NCBI GenBank assembly: GCA_050251735.1
Contig: JBFWMF010000004.1
Span: 95,775 to 159,774, forward strand
Source: Desulfitobacterium sp050251735
GTDB lineage: Bacteria; Bacillota; Desulfitobacteriia; Desulfitobacteriales; Desulfitobacteriaceae
Direction of reading: 5' to 3'
Length of the DNA stretch: 64,000 nucleotides
The translations under genes and the position numbers were made by a program. The notes under the pieces are model-generated. The model ran no database searches, was not told the origin of the DNA, and saw nothing but the letters and a program-made list of their open reading frames with translations. This document shows, piece after piece, positions 36,329 to 44,199 of the stretch (the first letter of the stretch is position 1; the number at the start of each line of letters is the position of its first letter).

Positions 36329-37573
36329 CTAGTCTTCGTATGCTTTAGCCATCAAATCAGCTACATGCATTACCTTTTGCTTTCCACCGGCCATATTGAT
36401 TCCACCTTGCAATCTCATGATGCAGGCAGGGCAGCTAGTAGCTACGACTTCAGCACCGCTGTCTTGAATGTTCTTGGCCTTTTGACGTGTAATATTGGTA
36501 GCCATTTCATGATAGAAGGCTTGGACCAGTCCGGAAGCTCCACAGCAACGATCGGCTTCGAACATTTCTATATATTCAACTCTCGGCAGGCTCTTCAACA
36601 TCTGACGTGGTTGTGCTTTAACCTTGATGCCGCGAACCATATGGCATGGATCGTGGTAAGTTACCTTGACCGGGGCGGAGTTGTGGAGTTTGCTTTCATC
36701 GACACCGATCTCAGCCATATATTCGGAGAACTCTTTTACTTTTGCACAGAATGTTTTTACCTTAGGTAAATAAGCTGCATCATCGGCAAAAAGCTTGAGG
36801 TAATCCTCTTTCAACATAGCCGCACATGATCCGCAGGCTGTAATGATAGCTTCAACATCTTTAGCCATGAACGTATCAATCGTTTTACGGGCATTCACTT
36901 TAGCCGTCTCAAAATCGCCATAAGCGTATTGAGGTAATCCACAACATACTTGCTCTTTAGGAATAATTATTTCACAGTCATTTTTGGTTAAAACCTTAAC
37001 AACGGAATTTGCAGTATCATCAAGTGAGAAATTCAAGAAGCAACCTACGTAAAAAGCGACTTTATGCTTAGGTTGTGCTACAAGAATTCTTTCCGGTACT
37101 TGGTTAAGGAATGGGACGCGTGCCACATTCATCCCTTTGATGTCGACACCACGGAAATAGTCCATCCCGTCGACTTTTTTCAGGACATTCTTGCCAAGAC
37201 CGCCAAAGAGTTTAAATGCCCTCTCGAGCTTATTTGGGTTAGCCAAGGTATTAAGCGCATAAGACTTAACAAAAGGTTTAACCCCTTTTCTGAGCTTCAG
37301 ATCACGACGAGCTGCCATAACCAGTTCTTTAGCGCTGACTCCACTGGGACAAGCAACAGCACACTCTCCACAAAGCAAGCAACTATTCATAGCATCTTCA
37401 TAATCCGCGTCAGGTTCAATTTTCCCATCAACCACCGCTTTGATTAATTGGATTCTTCCCCGTGAAACCATAGGCTCAGCTCCGTCAACTTTGTATGTCT
37501 TACAAGCAGTATGACAGAAACCACATTTGTTACACGTGTTTAGCATTTCATACTTTTCTGCTAAAACCCCCAC
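36329..37573 (-). CDS. glcF: Iron-sulfur subunit of lactate/glycolate oxidase, GlcF-type
   Basis: Protein of 414 residues. Two 4Fe-4S ferredoxin motifs (CNKCGFCHTACKTY and CLLCGECAVACPSG) occupy the first 90 residues. Two CCG domains follow, with CCGLPQYAYGDFETA near residue 225 and CCGASGLVQ near 350, plus ACGSCAAMLKEDY and TSCPACIMRLQGG. It relays electrons from the FAD subunits to quinone or another acceptor. GTG start at 37573 with AAGGGGG upstream. First gene of the operon with the two FAD subunits. Confidence 0.92.
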   Translation of the reverse strand: MGVLAEKYEMLNTCNKCGFCHTACKTYKVDGAEPMVSRGRIQLIKAVVDGKIEPDADYEDAMNSCLLCGECAVACPSGVSAKELVMAARRDLKLRKGVKPFVKSYALNTLANPNKLERAFKLFGGLGKNVLKKVDGMDYFRGVDIKGMNVARVPFLNQVPERILVAQPKHKVAFYVGCFLNFSLDDTANSVVKVLTKNDCEIIIPKEQVCCGLPQYAYGDFETAKVNARKTIDTFMAKDVEAIITACGSCAAMLKEDYLKLFADDAAYLPKVKTFCAKVKEFSEYMAEIGVDESKLHNSAPVKVTYHDPCHMVRGIKVKAQPRQMLKSLPRVEYIEMFEADRCCGASGLVQAFYHEMATNITRQKAKNIQDSGAEVVATSCPACIMRLQGGINMAGGKQKVMHVADLMAKAYED

Positions 37574-37811
37574 TTTAACTTCCCCCTTCACTGTTAGATG
37601 GTCAGACCACCGATAGAAATACATCAATTGCGTAACTATTCAAGTTACTGAGACTATTATAACTCATCCATATTTTCTTTCAACCCATTGTGAAAAAATT
37701 TATTTAATAATCTCAATATTCTACAGAATTTTTTAATTTTATTAACACGATCTAGGGATTTATGCTATTTTTAGGGAATATGTATGAATTGCACGAAATT
37801 GTGTGTATAGG

Positions 37812-37853
37812 ACATCAAAACGAGACAGGGAAATCCCTGTCTCGTTTTGATGT
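37812..37853 (-). terminator. Strong hairpin terminator
   Basis: Perfect 19-bp stem with an AAAT loop (37831-37834), core AACGAGACAGGG/CCCTGTCTCGTT. It sits 17 bases past the stop of the unknown gene at 37870. Confidence 0.85.
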
Positions 37854-37869
37854 TTTGCATATATTATGG

Positions 37870-38508
37870 TTATTTAATGGTTATCACAGGAGTTGGATAA
37901 TTCTCACAGAATCGTTGAAAACCAAAAACGTAGGCTGCCATTTTTTCAGGACGTAATTTAAACCACTCAAGTATGTTCATCCGCTCACCAAAGCGATTTT
38001 CAGCGACAAATTCTGAGCTCATCCAACCACGAAGTTTCTCGTCGCCGAGGATCAGTTCCCATCCCAATAGATTATTACCCTTCTCGCACTGAGCAATCTT
38101 TAGTCCACAACGAGCATGGTAAATTTCAATTAACTTTACAAATAGCCCAAACAAATCATCCTTAGTCTCAGCAGAGCTCATAGGAAAGGCAAAATCCTGG
38201 GCAATGTCGTCAGCCAAACAACTTAAGCCTTTTTCTACTGAATAGCGAGAGATAAGCGATGCTCTTAAAGTCTTATACCTTATCGTTCCAGTATTTAATT
38301 CAAACTGTAAGGGTTGCTCAAAACTCTCTAATTGCAGGAGGATTTCATCCTTTTTAATCTGCCAAGTCCCCGAATAGCGCTTCAGAAAAAGATGAGCAAG
38401 CTGATAGGACAAAATCTGTGCCGCTACCTTATTCTCGTCTTGTTGGGAACAACCTTGGCATTGTTTTACTGGATTGTAGCTTGGTACAGTTAATCTCATT
38501 GCATTCAT
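37870..38508 (-). CDS. Unknown protein
   Basis: Soluble protein of 212 residues that I do not recognise. It has a CQGCSQ motif near residue 18, no signal peptide or membrane span, and a mixed helix/strand composition. The C-terminal part contains LLGWELILGDEKLRGWMSSEFV. GGAGTGTG precedes the ATG. It is flanked by a strong terminator and lies 276 bp downstream of the iclR gene, with GTTTC-rich intergenic DNA between them. It could be a regulator-linked enzyme or adaptor, but nothing in the sequence says which. Confidence 0.6.
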   Translation of the reverse strand: MNAMRLTVPSYNPVKQCQGCSQQDENKVAAQILSYQLAHLFLKRYSGTWQIKKDEILLQLESFEQPLQFELNTGTIRYKTLRASLISRYSVEKGLSCLADDIAQDFAFPMSSAETKDDLFGLFVKLIEIYHARCGLKIAQCEKGNNLLGWELILGDEKLRGWMSSEFVAENRFGERMNILEWFKLRPEKMAAYVFGFQRFCENYPTPVITIK

Positions 38509-38543
38509 TCTGTCACACTCCTTAATGTTTAGACTTGGATCGT

Positions 38544-38720
38544 TTCATATTGCGAAACTGCGTTTCATAGTTGTATTAAAAAAAAGAAAAGAGAAAGAAA
38601 AATAGATAAGAAACAGGATAAACCATTGTGAAGCTGGCAAACGCAGTGCGTCAAACGGGTATTGTTTCACTATTTGATACAGCGTTTCAATGTTTCTTGA
38701 AGCTATGATACCATCTCTTT
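38544..38720. promoter_or_regulatory. GTTTCA-rich region between the unknown gene and iclR
   Basis: It contains TTTCATATTGCGAAA (a TTTC-N7-GAAA dyad, near 38545-38559) and at least four further GTTTCA or GTTTCT words up to 38700. IclR-type regulators bind GTTTC/GAAAC dyads, so an operator is plausible, though not shown. The short open frame across this region is not a convincing gene. Confidence 0.3.
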
Positions 38721-38784
38721 GCGATAAGGTCAATAGGGAATTTTCAAAAAATTATTATATTCGTACTTCCATTTTTAGCATAAC

Positions 38785-39567
38785 CTAAATTCCCGAACCT
38801 CGGAAATAAGCATATCCTAAATTTGCCGAAATAATCTCGCCGCTCTTCTTCATTTCTTGACCAATCGAGTCAATTCCTTTTTCCCTCATACGAGCAGCCG
38901 GTCCAGATACACTGATAGCTCCAATCGCCCTTCCAGAAAAATCATAAATGGGAGTACCCAGACAAATAATACCTATCTCGTTCTCTTCATACTCTACAGA
39001 AATTTGGGTTCGACGGATTTCCTCTAAATTCTTGATAAGCTCTGCCGGTTCGACTAAAGTATGCGGGGTAAAGCCAGGCATTCCTTTGCTCTCAAGAATT
39101 CTCATGACTTCCTCATCAGACATAGTAGAAAGAAGAGCCTTCCCAACCGCGGTACAGTGCATAGGTGCGCGACGACCAACCTTAGAACGCATACTTACTA
39201 CGTGTGAGCTTTCCCTTTTATCAATATAGACGACTTCACCGTCATCATGAAGCACTAAATGGACCACTTCATCAAGCGACTTAGCCAAATCCTCTAAAAC
39301 AGGTCCCGCCACCTTGCGGATTTCGAGATCATTGAAGAACCGAATGCCCAACTCCACAATTTTGATTCCGAGCTTATAACGCTCACTGTTCTTCTCCTTT
39401 TCTACATAACCTCGATAGCATAAGGTTTGCAGGATTCGATGTACAGTGCTTTTGTGGAGACTAATCCGGTTCCCTATTTCCGTTACTCCTAAGGGTTCTT
39501 CAGTATGTGCAAGAACTTCTAAAATATCCAAAGAACGCTCCAACGTTTGAACATATTTTTCTGCCAC
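38785..39567 (-). CDS. IclR-family transcriptional regulator
   Basis: Regulator of 260 residues. N-terminal winged helix-turn-helix (TLERSLDILEVLAHTEEPLGVTEIGNRISLHKSTVHRILQTLCYRGYVEK) and an IclR effector domain (GRRAPMHCTAVGKALLSTMSDEEV, and GIICLGTPIYDFSGRAIGAISVSGPAAR). The ligand is probably a small organic acid. GTG start behind GGAGG. It lies near the lactate oxidase operon and could control it, but no shared operator was established. Confidence 0.92.
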   Translation of the reverse strand: MAEKYVQTLERSLDILEVLAHTEEPLGVTEIGNRISLHKSTVHRILQTLCYRGYVEKEKNSERYKLGIKIVELGIRFFNDLEIRKVAGPVLEDLAKSLDEVVHLVLHDDGEVVYIDKRESSHVVSMRSKVGRRAPMHCTAVGKALLSTMSDEEVMRILESKGMPGFTPHTLVEPAELIKNLEEIRRTQISVEYEENEIGIICLGTPIYDFSGRAIGAISVSGPAARMREKGIDSIGQEMKKSGEIISANLGYAYFRGSGI

Positions 39568-39743
39568 TTAAAAATCCTCCAATCAGGCATAATAGTTTCA
39601 TCAATCAAAACTCTGTTTCGCTTACTCACTTATTGACTAGTATGGCTTTTTTAAAAACTTAAGTCAAGTCATGAATTCCAAGTTTTTCTGACAATACAGG
39701 AAAAAGCCGTGCGCTGCACAGCTTTTGCTTTCATAAATGGGGT

Positions 39744-39850
39744 GGATGAGGGGACTTGCTCCGCTCGCTTTTGCTCGCTATCACGCCGGGGCGGGAAAAC
39801 CCTCCCAAAGGTCGGCTTTTCTTTTTCCGCCCGTTCAAGTCCCCTCATCC
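39744..39850 (+). repeat. tRNA-3'-end-associated element next to tRNA-His, distal copy
   Basis: 107 bp with perfect 15-bp terminal inverted repeats GGATGAGGGGACTTG (39744-39758) and CAAGTCCCCTCATCC (39836-39850), which equal the tRNA-His 3' end. The interior matches the element at 31118-31215, in the opposite strand orientation but the same orientation relative to its tRNA. Confidence 0.88.
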
Positions 39851-39903
39851 TTTTTCATACAAAAAAAGCCGTGCGCTGCACAGCTTTTGCTTCCATTTGG
39901 GGT

Positions 39904-40010
39904 GGATGAGGGGACTTGCTCCGCTCGCTTTTGCTCGCTATCACGCCGGGGCGGGAAAACCCTTCCAAAGGTCGGCTTTTCTTTTTCCGCCCGTTCAAGT
40001 CCCCTCATCC
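39904..40010 (+). repeat. tRNA-3'-end-associated element next to tRNA-His, proximal copy
   Basis: Same 107-bp element and ends as the distal copy (GGATGAGGGGACTTG at 39904-39918, CAAGTCCCCTCATCC at 39996-40010), nearly identical inside (CCTTCC replaces CCTCCC). Confidence 0.88.
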
Positions 40011-40058
40011 TTTTCATACAAAAAAAGCCGTGCGCTGCACAGCTTTTGCTTTCATAAA

Positions 40059-40135
40059 TGGGGTGGATGAGGGGACTTGAACCCCCGAATGCCGGAGCCA
40101 CAATCCGGTGCGTTAACCACTTCGCCACAACCACC
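40059..40135 (-). tRNA. tRNA-His (anticodon GUG)
   Basis: Anticodon loop TTGTGGC within CCGGA/TCCGG, G at position -1, discriminator C and encoded CCA. Acceptor strands read GTGGTTG and CATCCAC, giving one T-T mismatch at pair 5-68. The 3' strand is the sequence copied in the downstream repeats. Confidence 0.93.
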
Positions 40136-40150
40136 ACGTTAAAGTTTAAA

Positions 40151-40227
40151 TGGTGCGCCTGGAGAGATTCGAACTCCCGACAACCTGCTTAGAAGGCAGA
40201 TGCTCTATCCGACTGAGCTACAGGCGC
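40151..40227 (-). tRNA. tRNA-Arg (anticodon UCU)
   Basis: Acceptor GCGCCTG/CAGGCGC, anticodon loop CTTCTAA, T-loop GTTCGAATC and an encoded CCA. Second of three clustered tRNAs. Confidence 0.96.
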
Positions 40228-40256
40228 CCAATAAAGGGAGCTCGAACACTGAAAAT

Positions 40257-40333
40257 TGGTCGGGGCAGAGGGATTTGAACCCCCGGCCTCCTGCTCCCAA
40301 GGCAGGCGCGCTACCAAACTGCGCTATACCCCG
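40257..40333 (-). tRNA. tRNA-Pro (anticodon UGG)
   Basis: Acceptor CGGGGTA/TGCCCCG, anticodon loop CTTGGGA, T-loop GTTCAAATC and an encoded CCA. First of the Pro-Arg-His cluster on the minus strand. Confidence 0.96.
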
Positions 40334-40401
40334 TTTTCGTGACAATGATTATTCTATCTGATTCGATTACTATAGTCAAGCACTTTTAAAAGTTTTCTTT
40401 A

Positions 40402-40516
40402 TACTGTCAGAAAGTATAACTACGTTGCATACTTTCCTCCTGCATAAGGGCAACCAGCTACTTCGCTTTTTACGAGGGTGCGCATTAAAGGCGCAGCGAA
40501 GCAGGGTTTTCTTTAG
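40402..40516 (+). repeat. 114-bp structured repeat, copy A
   Basis: Begins TACTGTCAGAAAGTATAAC and ends in GTTTTCTTTA; contains hairpins GAAAGTAT/ATACTTTC and CTTCGC/GCGAAG. It is nearly identical to copy B (42766-42879) in inverted orientation. It overlaps the last codon of rdgB. Confidence 0.85.
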
Positions 40517-41121
40517 TGGGTCGTATGTCTTTGCGCAATTTCCTTTAAAATCGGAATTGCCTTTAACAAAGCCTGTGCTCGATGACTAATTTTATTTTTT
40601 TGGCACAAATTTAGTTGAGCCATGGTTCGTCCGAAATCCGGCAAATAGAATAAAGGGTCATAACCAAATCCCTCTTTGCCACGTCGCTCATTTAAAATCC
40701 GACCTTCTACCGTCCCCTCACTTAAGAATTCTTCCCCTGTGGGAGTAGCAATAACTAAAGCACACCAAAAGCGTCCGGTGCGTTGGGCCTCCGGTACCCC
40801 TTCCAGTTCCTTCAATAACTTATCATTGTTTTTTTCATCATCGGCAGGTTCCCCTGCATAGCGTGCAGAATATACCCCAGGCGCACCATTTAGAGCGTCC
40901 ACCTCTAGACCCGAATCATCCGCCAGCGAGATTAGTCCTGTACGCTCAGCCGCAATTCTCGCCTTCACAGACGCATTTTCGGCAAAGGTCACTCCTGTTT
41001 CTTCGACCTCTTCCCAAGAATCAAGGTCCTCTAAAGAAATCACCTCAATATCTTCTCCTGAAAGAAGATCCTGAAGCTCTTTTACTTTACCGAGATTTTT
41101 TGTTGCTAACAAAACCTTCAT
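40513..41121 (-). CDS. rdgB: XTP/dITP pyrophosphatase (RdgB/HAM1)
   Basis: Enzyme of 202 residues hydrolysing XTP, dITP and ITP to monophosphates, keeping deaminated purines out of nucleic acids. Seen: substrate motif LLATKNLGKVKEL at the N-terminus, LADDSGLEVDALNGAPGVYSARYAGE near residue 66, and FGYDPLFYLPDFGRTMAQL near 145. ATG at 41121; the in-frame upstream start at 41157 would enter the spacer before rph. It follows rph, as is common in Firmicutes. The stop codon lies inside a structured repeat. Confidence 0.95.
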   Translation of the reverse strand: MKVLLATKNLGKVKELQDLLSGEDIEVISLEDLDSWEEVEETGVTFAENASVKARIAAERTGLISLADDSGLEVDALNGAPGVYSARYAGEPADDEKNNDKLLKELEGVPEAQRTGRFWCALVIATPTGEEFLSEGTVEGRILNERRGKEGFGYDPLFYLPDFGRTMAQLNLCQKNKISHRAQALLKAIPILKEIAQRHTTH

Positions 41122-41183
41122 AACCAACCTGCTTTCAATCACACTAATCGTCACCATGTATTCACACTATTTCCATCAACATC

Positions 41184-41906
41184 CTACAATACTTGAAGAG
41201 CCGCCTTTTGCTCACCGATAAGCTCGCGTATTCCCTTCTCCGCTAGCTCTAAAAACTGATTTAACTCTTCTCGATCAAAGGGAATATCTTCAGCAGTACC
41301 TTGTATCTCTACAAATTTCCCTTGACCGGTCATCACCACATTCATATCTACTTCAGCTCTAGAGTCCTCTTCATAAGCAAGGTCTAGAAGAGCCACACCG
41401 TCGACCTTTCCTACTGAAACAGCAGCTAAGGAATCAATGATTGGATTCTCTTTTAATAAACCTTTGGCCAAGAGATAATTCACGGCATCGACTAAAGCCA
41501 CATAAGCTCCGGTAATCGAAGCTGTACGAGTCCCTCCATCAGCTTGAATGACATCACAGTCCAGCCAAACGGTCCGTTCTCCCAGCTTTTTGAGATCGAC
41601 AACGGAACGTAGGGCTCTCCCTATCAAGCGCTGAATCTCCATGGTTCTACCCGTCAGCTTACCCTTGCTGGCTTCGCGCTGGTTGCGGGTTTGAGTCGCT
41701 CGAGGCAGCATAGAATACTCAGCTGTAACCCAACCGACTCCGGTACCCTTTTTAAAAGGAGGCACCTTTTCCTCTACTGTAGCGGTGCAGATGACTCGGG
41801 TCAAGCCCACCTCGATAAGTACTGACCCTTCAGGAATATGAGTGTACCCGCGCGTTATTTTTACAGATCTAAGCTCAGAGGCCTCGCGACCATCGAATCG
41901 TTTCAT
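41184..41906 (-). CDS. rph: Ribonuclease PH
   Basis: Phosphorolytic 3'-5' exoribonuclease of 240 residues that trims tRNA 3' ends. Seen: N-terminal MKRFDGREASELRSVKITRGY, TEYSMLPRATQTRNQREA (Arg phosphate-binding loop), CDVIQADGGTRTASITGAYVAL and MTGQGKFVEIQGTAED. ATG at 41906 follows GAGGAC. Directly upstream of rdgB, in one transcript. Confidence 0.96.
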   Translation of the reverse strand: MKRFDGREASELRSVKITRGYTHIPEGSVLIEVGLTRVICTATVEEKVPPFKKGTGVGWVTAEYSMLPRATQTRNQREASKGKLTGRTMEIQRLIGRALRSVVDLKKLGERTVWLDCDVIQADGGTRTASITGAYVALVDAVNYLLAKGLLKENPIIDSLAAVSVGKVDGVALLDLAYEEDSRAEVDMNVVMTGQGKFVEIQGTAEDIPFDREELNQFLELAEKGIRELIGEQKAALQVL

Positions 41907-42006
41907 GTTTCGTCCTCTTTTCAATAATAATTTACATATGACTTATGACTTATGTCCCATGACCTATAGCTCATCCAGTACTACTCTCTATTGTAGACAG
42001 GAAAAG

Positions 42007-42663
42007 TCAATTTGAAAAGTCCATTCTCAAACTTATCGCTAACCCATCCCCTAAAGGAAGGACACTGGTCTGAAATTCAGGGTTCTGATTCAGTCGACTT
42101 AAAAACTCTCGCAAATGACTAACCATTCGCTCATACTTAGGCGCATATTCAGCACCCGGTACCACCCACCCGCGAAAGAGCACATTATCGACGACGAGGA
42201 TTCCCCCCGCATCGACCAAAGGGGTGACCAATTCCAGATAATCCAGATACTCTCCTTTAGCCGCATCCACGAACACAAAATCAAACTCACCCGGCTGGAA
42301 ATCCGGTAATAGCTTGCGTGCATCCCCTAAGAGAACCTGAATCTTATCCTCTACACCACCGCGCATAAAATACTCCATGGCTCGAGTCCCTCGATCTACG
42401 TTCATATCGATGGTCGTTATTTTCCCCTCACGATTCTCCAATCCCTTAGCTAACCACAGGGTTGAGTAACCGATAGCTGTCCCTACCTCAAGAATCCGTG
42501 ATGCACCACTGACCTTAACCAGCCAAGACAAAAAATTCCCCACAGGGGGGGTAACAACCGGGATAGTCTCCTTGAGAGCCTGCTCCTCCATCTCTAAGAA
42601 TAATGGCTCCCGCTCGGGTAACAAATCTCCTAGAAACTGCTCCAACTCAAAAGAATAAAACAT
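42007..42663 (-). CDS. SAM-dependent O-methyltransferase (family 3)
   Basis: Class I methyltransferase of 218 residues of the catechol/caffeoyl-CoA O-methyltransferase family. SAM motif ILEVGTAIGYSTLWLA near residues 55-70, TTIDMNVDRG, FDFVFVDAAKGEYLDYLELV near 132, and VVDNVLFRGWVV. It resembles B. subtilis YrrM/TrmR, which methylates 5-hydroxyuridine at tRNA position 34. Placement next to rph and rdgB would suit a tRNA-modifying role, but specificity is inferred. Confidence 0.85.
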   Translation of the reverse strand: MFYSFELEQFLGDLLPEREPLFLEMEEQALKETIPVVTPPVGNFLSWLVKVSGASRILEVGTAIGYSTLWLAKGLENREGKITTIDMNVDRGTRAMEYFMRGGVEDKIQVLLGDARKLLPDFQPGEFDFVFVDAAKGEYLDYLELVTPLVDAGGILVVDNVLFRGWVVPGAEYAPKYERMVSHLREFLSRLNQNPEFQTSVLPLGDGLAISLRMDFSN

Positions 42664-42765
42664 CGCGACACCTTCTTCAAAAGAATCTGTACCAATCTTC
42701 CTTAGTGAGTATCATAACCCGCCAATAAAAAAATAACAATTAGGCCTCATACACAAAAAGACACA

Positions 42766-42879
42766 ATAAAGAAAACCCGGCTTCGCCGTGCCTTTTGAAT
42801 ATGCATCCCGAAAGGCGAAGTCGTTGGTTGCCCTTATGCTAGAGGAAAGTATGCAACGAAGTTATACTTTCTGACAGTA
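42766..42879 (-). repeat. 114-bp structured repeat, copy B (inverted)
   Basis: Reverse-complement partner of copy A (40402-40516). The CTTCGC/GCGAAG stem is kept while the loop between differs (about 30 bases, changed in both arms). The two copies bracket rdgB, rph and the methyltransferase gene. Confidence 0.85.
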
Positions 42880-42923
42880 CAAAAAAGACAAAGGCTCTTT
42901 GTCCTTTGTCCTATCAAGCAATA

Positions 42924-44150
42924 TCAGGCGAGCAAAATCCTACGCGCCCTTTCCATTAGATTGGGGTCCACGGTGGTTCCTACCCCTCGCCCGATAATTT
43001 CGAGGGCTTTCTCAGCACTGAGCGCCTCCCGATACGGCCGATCCTCCGTCAAAGCTGTAAACATATCAGCTATGGTCATCAACCGTGCCCCTGTGTCTAG
43101 TTTCTCTTCTGAGATACCAAAGGGATACCCTTGTCCATCCAAACGCTCATGATGGAAAGCTGCCCATTGAATCACATGTCGGGGAAAACCAGCACCTGCC
43201 AAAAGATGATATGTGTAATAGGTATGGGTCCGAATCACCTCGACCTCATGAGAATCCAGAGGTCCCGGCTTATCGAGAATTTTCTTGGGTACAGAAAGCT
43301 TGCCCAAATCATGCACCAAACCGGCGATCTTAATCGCTCTGCAGGCTTTTTTATCCCAGCCTATCCCGATAGCTAGTCTCTCGGCGTTAGCCGCCACATC
43401 TTGAGAATGAGAAGCAGTAAAAGCGCTCTTTTGGTCAATTAATTTCGCAAAGGTTTTCGCCAAGATGTGCGTCGCCTTGTCATCAATTCTGAGAGTAGAC
43501 AAAACGTCCCATTTATAAAAAAGAAGATCCATAGAAACCTGCAGCAGATTATCGTGCTCCAAATCCAGCCAGAAGGCTTCTGTCTTGGCTAACTTTAAAA
43601 AAGCAGGGACTACCTCCTGAAAAAGAGTTTTTCCTTCATGCTCGTTGACCCAGTGGATTAGCTTTCCTCGTTCTTCCTGGTCAAGTACTTTCCGCGAGAG
43701 ATTCACATCCACCTTATCAGCGAACGATATGATCTTCGCCGTAAGGCTCACCTGGGATGGATCAACCTTCAAAGCAGAATAGTTACGATAGGGTGCCTCA
43801 TGATGATGAAGAATAGCCTCGGATAAAATCTCACCCTCCGGAAAACGCTTGATTATCTCAGCCCCCAGAAGAGTATGATCCTTCATCCAATAAGGTGTTC
43901 CATGAAACTTGTGAAACCCCCCTACGGCACCGATATCATGCATCAATCCAGCGATAAGAAGGCGGACCAACTCCTGATGAGACATTCCCATGGCTATGCC
44001 TATTCTTAAACAAATGTATCCGACTCTTTCCCCATGACGCATACCAATAGGAATATCCTTCTCAATTACTATCTCTTCATCCACCAGGGCAAGATCTAGT
44101 GCTTTAGAGAAGTTCCACATTCTGCGGATGTATAAAGCCTCTGACCTCAC
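42924..44150 (-). CDS. Tandem HD / HD-GYP phosphodiesterase-like protein
   Basis: Protein of 408 residues with two HD domains. The N-terminal one (about 38-190) has HGERVGY, LMHDIGAVGG, HTLLGAEII and ILHHHEAPY. The C-terminal one (about 240-405) has SHSQDVA, LVHDLGKLSVP, HTYYTYHLL and the full HHERLDGQGYPFG motif. HD-GYP domains hydrolyse c-di-GMP or related dinucleotides. There is no sensor or receiver domain, so the degenerate N-terminal HD may regulate it. GTG start. Its neighbour is a globin chemoreceptor. Confidence 0.9.
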   Translation of the reverse strand: MRSEALYIRRMWNFSKALDLALVDEEIVIEKDIPIGMRHGERVGYICLRIGIAMGMSHQELVRLLIAGLMHDIGAVGGFHKFHGTPYWMKDHTLLGAEIIKRFPEGEILSEAILHHHEAPYRNYSALKVDPSQVSLTAKIISFADKVDVNLSRKVLDQEERGKLIHWVNEHEGKTLFQEVVPAFLKLAKTEAFWLDLEHDNLLQVSMDLLFYKWDVLSTLRIDDKATHILAKTFAKLIDQKSAFTASHSQDVAANAERLAIGIGWDKKACRAIKIAGLVHDLGKLSVPKKILDKPGPLDSHEVEVIRTHTYYTYHLLAGAGFPRHVIQWAAFHHERLDGQGYPFGISEEKLDTGARLMTIADMFTALTEDRPYREALSAEKALEIIGRGVGTTVDPNLMERARRILLA

Positions 44151-44199
44151 AATATCACTCTTTTCGATGGGTTAATACTTAATTCATAGAATCTATTCA

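Larger units (their letters stand above)
39701..40058 (-). repeat. Two tandem duplications of the tRNA-His 3' end plus terminator
   Basis: A unit of about 160 bp starting AAAAAGCCGTGCGCTGCAC occurs at 39701, 39863 and 40022 (offsets 162 and 159 bp). The third occurrence is the real terminator and 3' end of tRNA-His. The units contain the terminator hairpin, the acceptor/T-arm sequence of tRNA-His, and an internal 107-bp inverted-repeat element (39744-39850 and 39904-40010). Confidence 0.9.

Noticed and set aside
38545..38733. 62-residue open frame
   Set aside because: Overlaps the GTTTC-rich control region, hydrophobic low-complexity C-terminus, no ribosome site.
39701..40058. Possible CRISPR array because of regular 160-bp repeats
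   Set aside because: Units are too long, contain tRNA and terminator sequence, have no unique spacers and no cas genes nearby.
39709..40137. Several 66-106 residue open frames in the tRNA-His repeats, and 31107-31307 near tRNA-Leu
   Set aside because: Each is a translation of tRNA 3' sequence plus the core element, present in more than one frame; no start signals.
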